A stretch of 7,241 bases of DNA, taken from NCBI GenBank assembly GCA_002376965.1, contig DFOV01000041.1, forward strand, positions 1 through 7,241. The letters are read 5' to 3'. The first letter of the stretch is position 1, and each line of letters starts with the position of its first letter. Under the pieces are notes generated by a model that worked only from the letters and a program-made list of their open reading frames with translations, was not told the DNA's origin and ran no database searches. The position numbers and the translations under genes are program-made. The DNA comes from Gammaproteobacteria bacterium UBA3532. Lineage in GTDB: Bacteria > Pseudomonadota > Gammaproteobacteria > Enterobacterales > UBA3532. Positions 5,340-7,241 of this stretch are shown one piece after another.

Positions 5340-7241
5340 CGGTGCAGTTGTTGCTGAATCACTGTAATTAAGCGGTCGATATCAACGGGTTTGGATACAT
5401 AATCATTCGCTCCTCTTTTGATGCAGTTTTCGCGATCGCCCTGCATCGCTTTAGCCGTTAAGGCGACAATTGGCAGTGCCGTTAACCCTTTTTGGCGGAT
5501 CGCTGCAATCAACTGATAGCCATCCATTTCTGGCATCATGATGTCAGTCAGTACGATATCAAAGGTTGATTGGTCGATTTGTTCTAATGCTTTGGGGCCA
5601 CTTGGAGCAAGGGTGACTGTTGCACCGTGCTTGCGTAACACGGTCGAGATGGCATAGAGGTTGCGGACATCATCGTCGACCAGCAAGATATTGGTATTGG
5701 CAAGTGCTTGCTGTTCACTGGAAGGTTGAGATGGGGCCTGCTCTGAAGGGTGACGAGCGATCGATAAACTGTGTTCCACTTCTTCTAACAGCCGGTCACT
5801 GGAAAGCTCACCTTTTATTACAATGGCATCGGTATATTCGCGCAATGTCAGTAGCTCTTCTTGTCCTAAGTCACGACCCGAATAAATCACTACTGGTGGA
5901 ATGTTTTGGCATTGCTGTTTTGCTTGCTTCAGCCAGTCGATGCCCTCCATGTCGGCCAGACCAAGATCGAGAATAATAGTATCTATCGGCTCTGATTGCA
6001 GAGACGCCAAAGCATCATCGCCACGCGTGTGTTGGATCAACTTGAGGCTTTTCTGAGAGAGCAATGTTTTGAGGGCTGCCTGGGCATTTAAATCATCCTC
6101 AATAACCAGCAGGGTTTGTTGTCGATGCGTTAGTGGTTGCCCATTAGTTGGCTGTTGCCCATTGGTTGTTTGTTGCCGGAATACAGTGTGGAAGACCTTC
6201 TCCAGCACCGATTTGCTCACCGGTTTTTTTAGATAGCCTTGAGCGCCCAACGTTTTTGCCTCGCCGGTATCCGTCGCGCCTGAAACAATATATACAGGTA
6301 GTTCAGCGGCGCTCATCTGCTGGCGAATATGGCGTAGCACGTCTAATCCAGACATGTCTGGCAGGCCTAAATCGAGAAAAACCAGATCCGGGGTTTGTCG
6401 TTCAAGGCTCTCGATGGCGTTGGTTCCAGTAATAGCAGCTTCGACGTCATAGCCAAAATTGGAAATTAAGCGGCTGAATATTTTCACCAGCCGCTGATCG
6501 TCTTCAACCAACAATATTTTACGAATGGTGGCAGCGAGTTTGTCTGGCGGCTGAGTTGCTGGTGTCGGTGGAGTCGCAGGAGGTATTGATGGGTCTGGAG
6601 TTGCCAATGAGCGAGCGGCTTGCTGTGAATCGTCACTTGGTTGCTGGTTTGGCAATACCACAACAAATTCGCTACCGACATTTTGCTCGCTGGATACTTG
6701 AATGGTGCCCCCCATCATTTCAATCAACTTTTTGGTGATGGCCAGGCCCAGACCGGTGCCACCAAATTTACGGCTAGTGCTGCCGTCTTCCTGATTGAAT
6801 GCGCCAAAAATATGCTGGATCTTATCACTGGCAATGCCCACACCTGTGTCTATGACCTTGCAGTGCAGCTGGTTGTCATGAAAGTCGAAGGAGAGTGTTA
6901 CCGAGCCATTTTCGGTGAATTTAATGGCATTGGATAACAAGTTGGACAGCACTTGATTTAAACGCTGCCTATCTCCAACAAAATGTTGTGGCAGTTGTGT
7001 TGAGCTATTTATATGCAGCTCAATAGCCTTGCGCTCAGCGACAGGTGAAAAGACGCGTTTGGCATAGCTAACCAGGTCGCTGACGGGGAAGGGCTCATAA
7101 TGCATAGTCAGCTTGCCAGCTTCTATTTTGGATAGATCAAGAATATCGTTAATTAGGGTTAACAGCGTAGTGCCACTTTCATGAATAACCGAAGCGGCTT
7201 CGGTTTGATCCTGGCTTAAAGAATTATCATCATTATCTGCC
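5312..7241 (-). CDS. Hybrid histidine kinase with three C-terminal receivers (5' partial)
   Basis: The frame is open to the right edge. The ATG at 7105 is internal, because the bases before it encode the end of a HisKA domain ([18 protein letters not shown]); the phospho-accepting His and any sensory domains lie beyond the window. Counting from that Met: HATPase (about 42-152) with N box LLSNAIKFT (N59), DTGVGI (86-91) and GGTGLGLAI (115-123); a Pro-rich linker (about 168-188); REC1 (about 195-310: E201/D202/D203, D245, S275, K294); a Gln/Asn/Thr linker built from a short repeat (311-330); REC2 (about 330-446: E336/D337/D338, D380, K431 followed by Gly instead of the usual Pro); a Gln/Ser linker; and REC3 (about 470-590: D477/D478/D479, D521, T550, K572). 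All three receivers keep a phosphorylatable Asp. No Hpt or DNA-binding domain follows. It probably heads or precedes the cheR-cheB-kinase set, as the first step of a phosphorelay or a phosphate sink (inference). Confidence 0.93.
   Translation of the reverse strand, partial: ADNDDNSLSQDQTEAASVIHESGTTLLTLINDILDLSKIEAGKLTMHYEPFPVSDLVSYAKRVFSPVAERKAIELHINSSTQLPQHFVGDRQRLNQVLSNLLSNAIKFTENGSVTLSFDFHDNQLHCKVIDTGVGIASDKIQHIFGAFNQEDGSTSRKFGGTGLGLAITKKLIEMMGGTIQVSSEQNVGSEFVVVLPNQQPSDDSQQAARSLATPDPSIPPATPPTPATQPPDKLAATIRKILLVEDDQRLVKIFSRLISNFGYDVEAAITGTNAIESLERQTPDLVFLDLGLPDMSGLDVLRHIRQQMSAAELPVYIVSGATDTGEAKTLGAQGYLKKPVSKSVLEKVFHTVFRQQTTNGQQPTNGQPLTHRQQTLLVIEDDLNAQAALKTLLSQKSLKLIQHTRGDDALASLQSEPIDTIILDLGLADMEGIDWLKQAKQQCQNIPPVVIYSGRDLGQEELLTLREYTDAIVIKGELSSDRLLEEVEHSLSIARHPSEQAPSQPSSEQQALANTNILLVDDDVRNLYAISTVLRKHGATVTLAPSGPKALEQIDQSTFDIVLTDIMMPEMDGYQLIAAIRQKGLTALPIVALTAKAMQGDRENCIKRGANDYVSKPVDIDRLITVIQQQLHRDNSRINQQ
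6136..6189. repeat. 18-bp tandem repeat in the REC1-REC2 linker
   Basis: Units start at 6136, 6154 and 6172, each beginning GTTGC. The first two agree closely (GTTGCCCATTRGTTG core); the third diverges after the first bases. In the kinase frame the unit is six codons, giving QTTNGQ, QPTNGQ and PLTHRQ, so copy-number change would lengthen or shorten the linker without a frameshift. Confidence 0.75.
7187..7205. repeat. Perfect inverted repeat inside the HisKA coding region
   Basis: AACCGAAG and CTTCGGTT form an 8-bp stem around a 3-base CGG loop. It is within the open kinase frame (TEAASV) and has no following T-run on either strand, so it is not called a terminator. It may be chance. Confidence 0.5.

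Noticed and set aside
5620..5976. 118-codon open frame on the + strand, and similar ones at 6148-6432 and 6641-6937
   Set aside because: All are antisense to conserved receiver or ATPase domains of the first kinase and encode unlikely Trp/Cys/Arg-rich products.
7187..7205. 8-bp perfect hairpin as an intrinsic terminator
   Set aside because: It is inside an open kinase frame and not followed by a T-run on either strand; kept only as an inverted repeat.

Overview
The window is almost completely coding: the only clear non-coding gap is 24 bp (5288-5311). It looks like chromosomal DNA of a gammaproteobacterium, possibly a marine or environmental one. That is inferred from roughly mid-range GC, tight gene packing and the protein style (multi-receiver hybrid kinases, a CsgG-like protein). 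No marker gene fixes the taxon.

Layout: at the left, on the + strand, is the 3' part of a gene for a CsgG-like protein with helical-repeat-like flanks (1-1455); its beginning lies off the left edge. Everything else is one minus-strand gene train, read from right to left. It starts with a large hybrid histidine kinase carrying three C-terminal receivers (5312-7241, 5' end beyond the right edge). Next come a CheR-type methyltransferase (4415-5287), a receiver-less CheB methylesterase (3861-4430), and a second hybrid kinase with the order REC-PAS-HisKA-HATPase-pseudo-REC-REC (1450-3864). The last three genes overlap by 16 and 4 bp, each start has a Shine-Dalgarno-like sequence, and no promoter or terminator is visible between them, so they are very probably one translationally coupled operon. 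The operon and the CsgG-like gene converge and overlap by 6 bp.

Working together (inference): the set combines two multi-step phosphorelay kinases with the two enzymes of chemotactic adaptation, CheR (adds methyl groups to glutamates) and CheB (removes them). There is no chemoreceptor, CheA, CheW or CheY in the window. CheB lacks the receiver that normally controls it, so its control may come in trans from one of the kinase receivers. The methylation target is unknown. No Hpt domain is seen, so phosphate relay onward would need an Hpt protein encoded elsewhere.

Small-scale observations include a 19-bp tandem duplication that appears to have rewritten the C-terminus of the first kinase gene, an 18-bp tandem repeat in one of its linkers, a pseudo-receiver in the second kinase, and a palindromic CTATAG that serves as Leu-stop on both strands.
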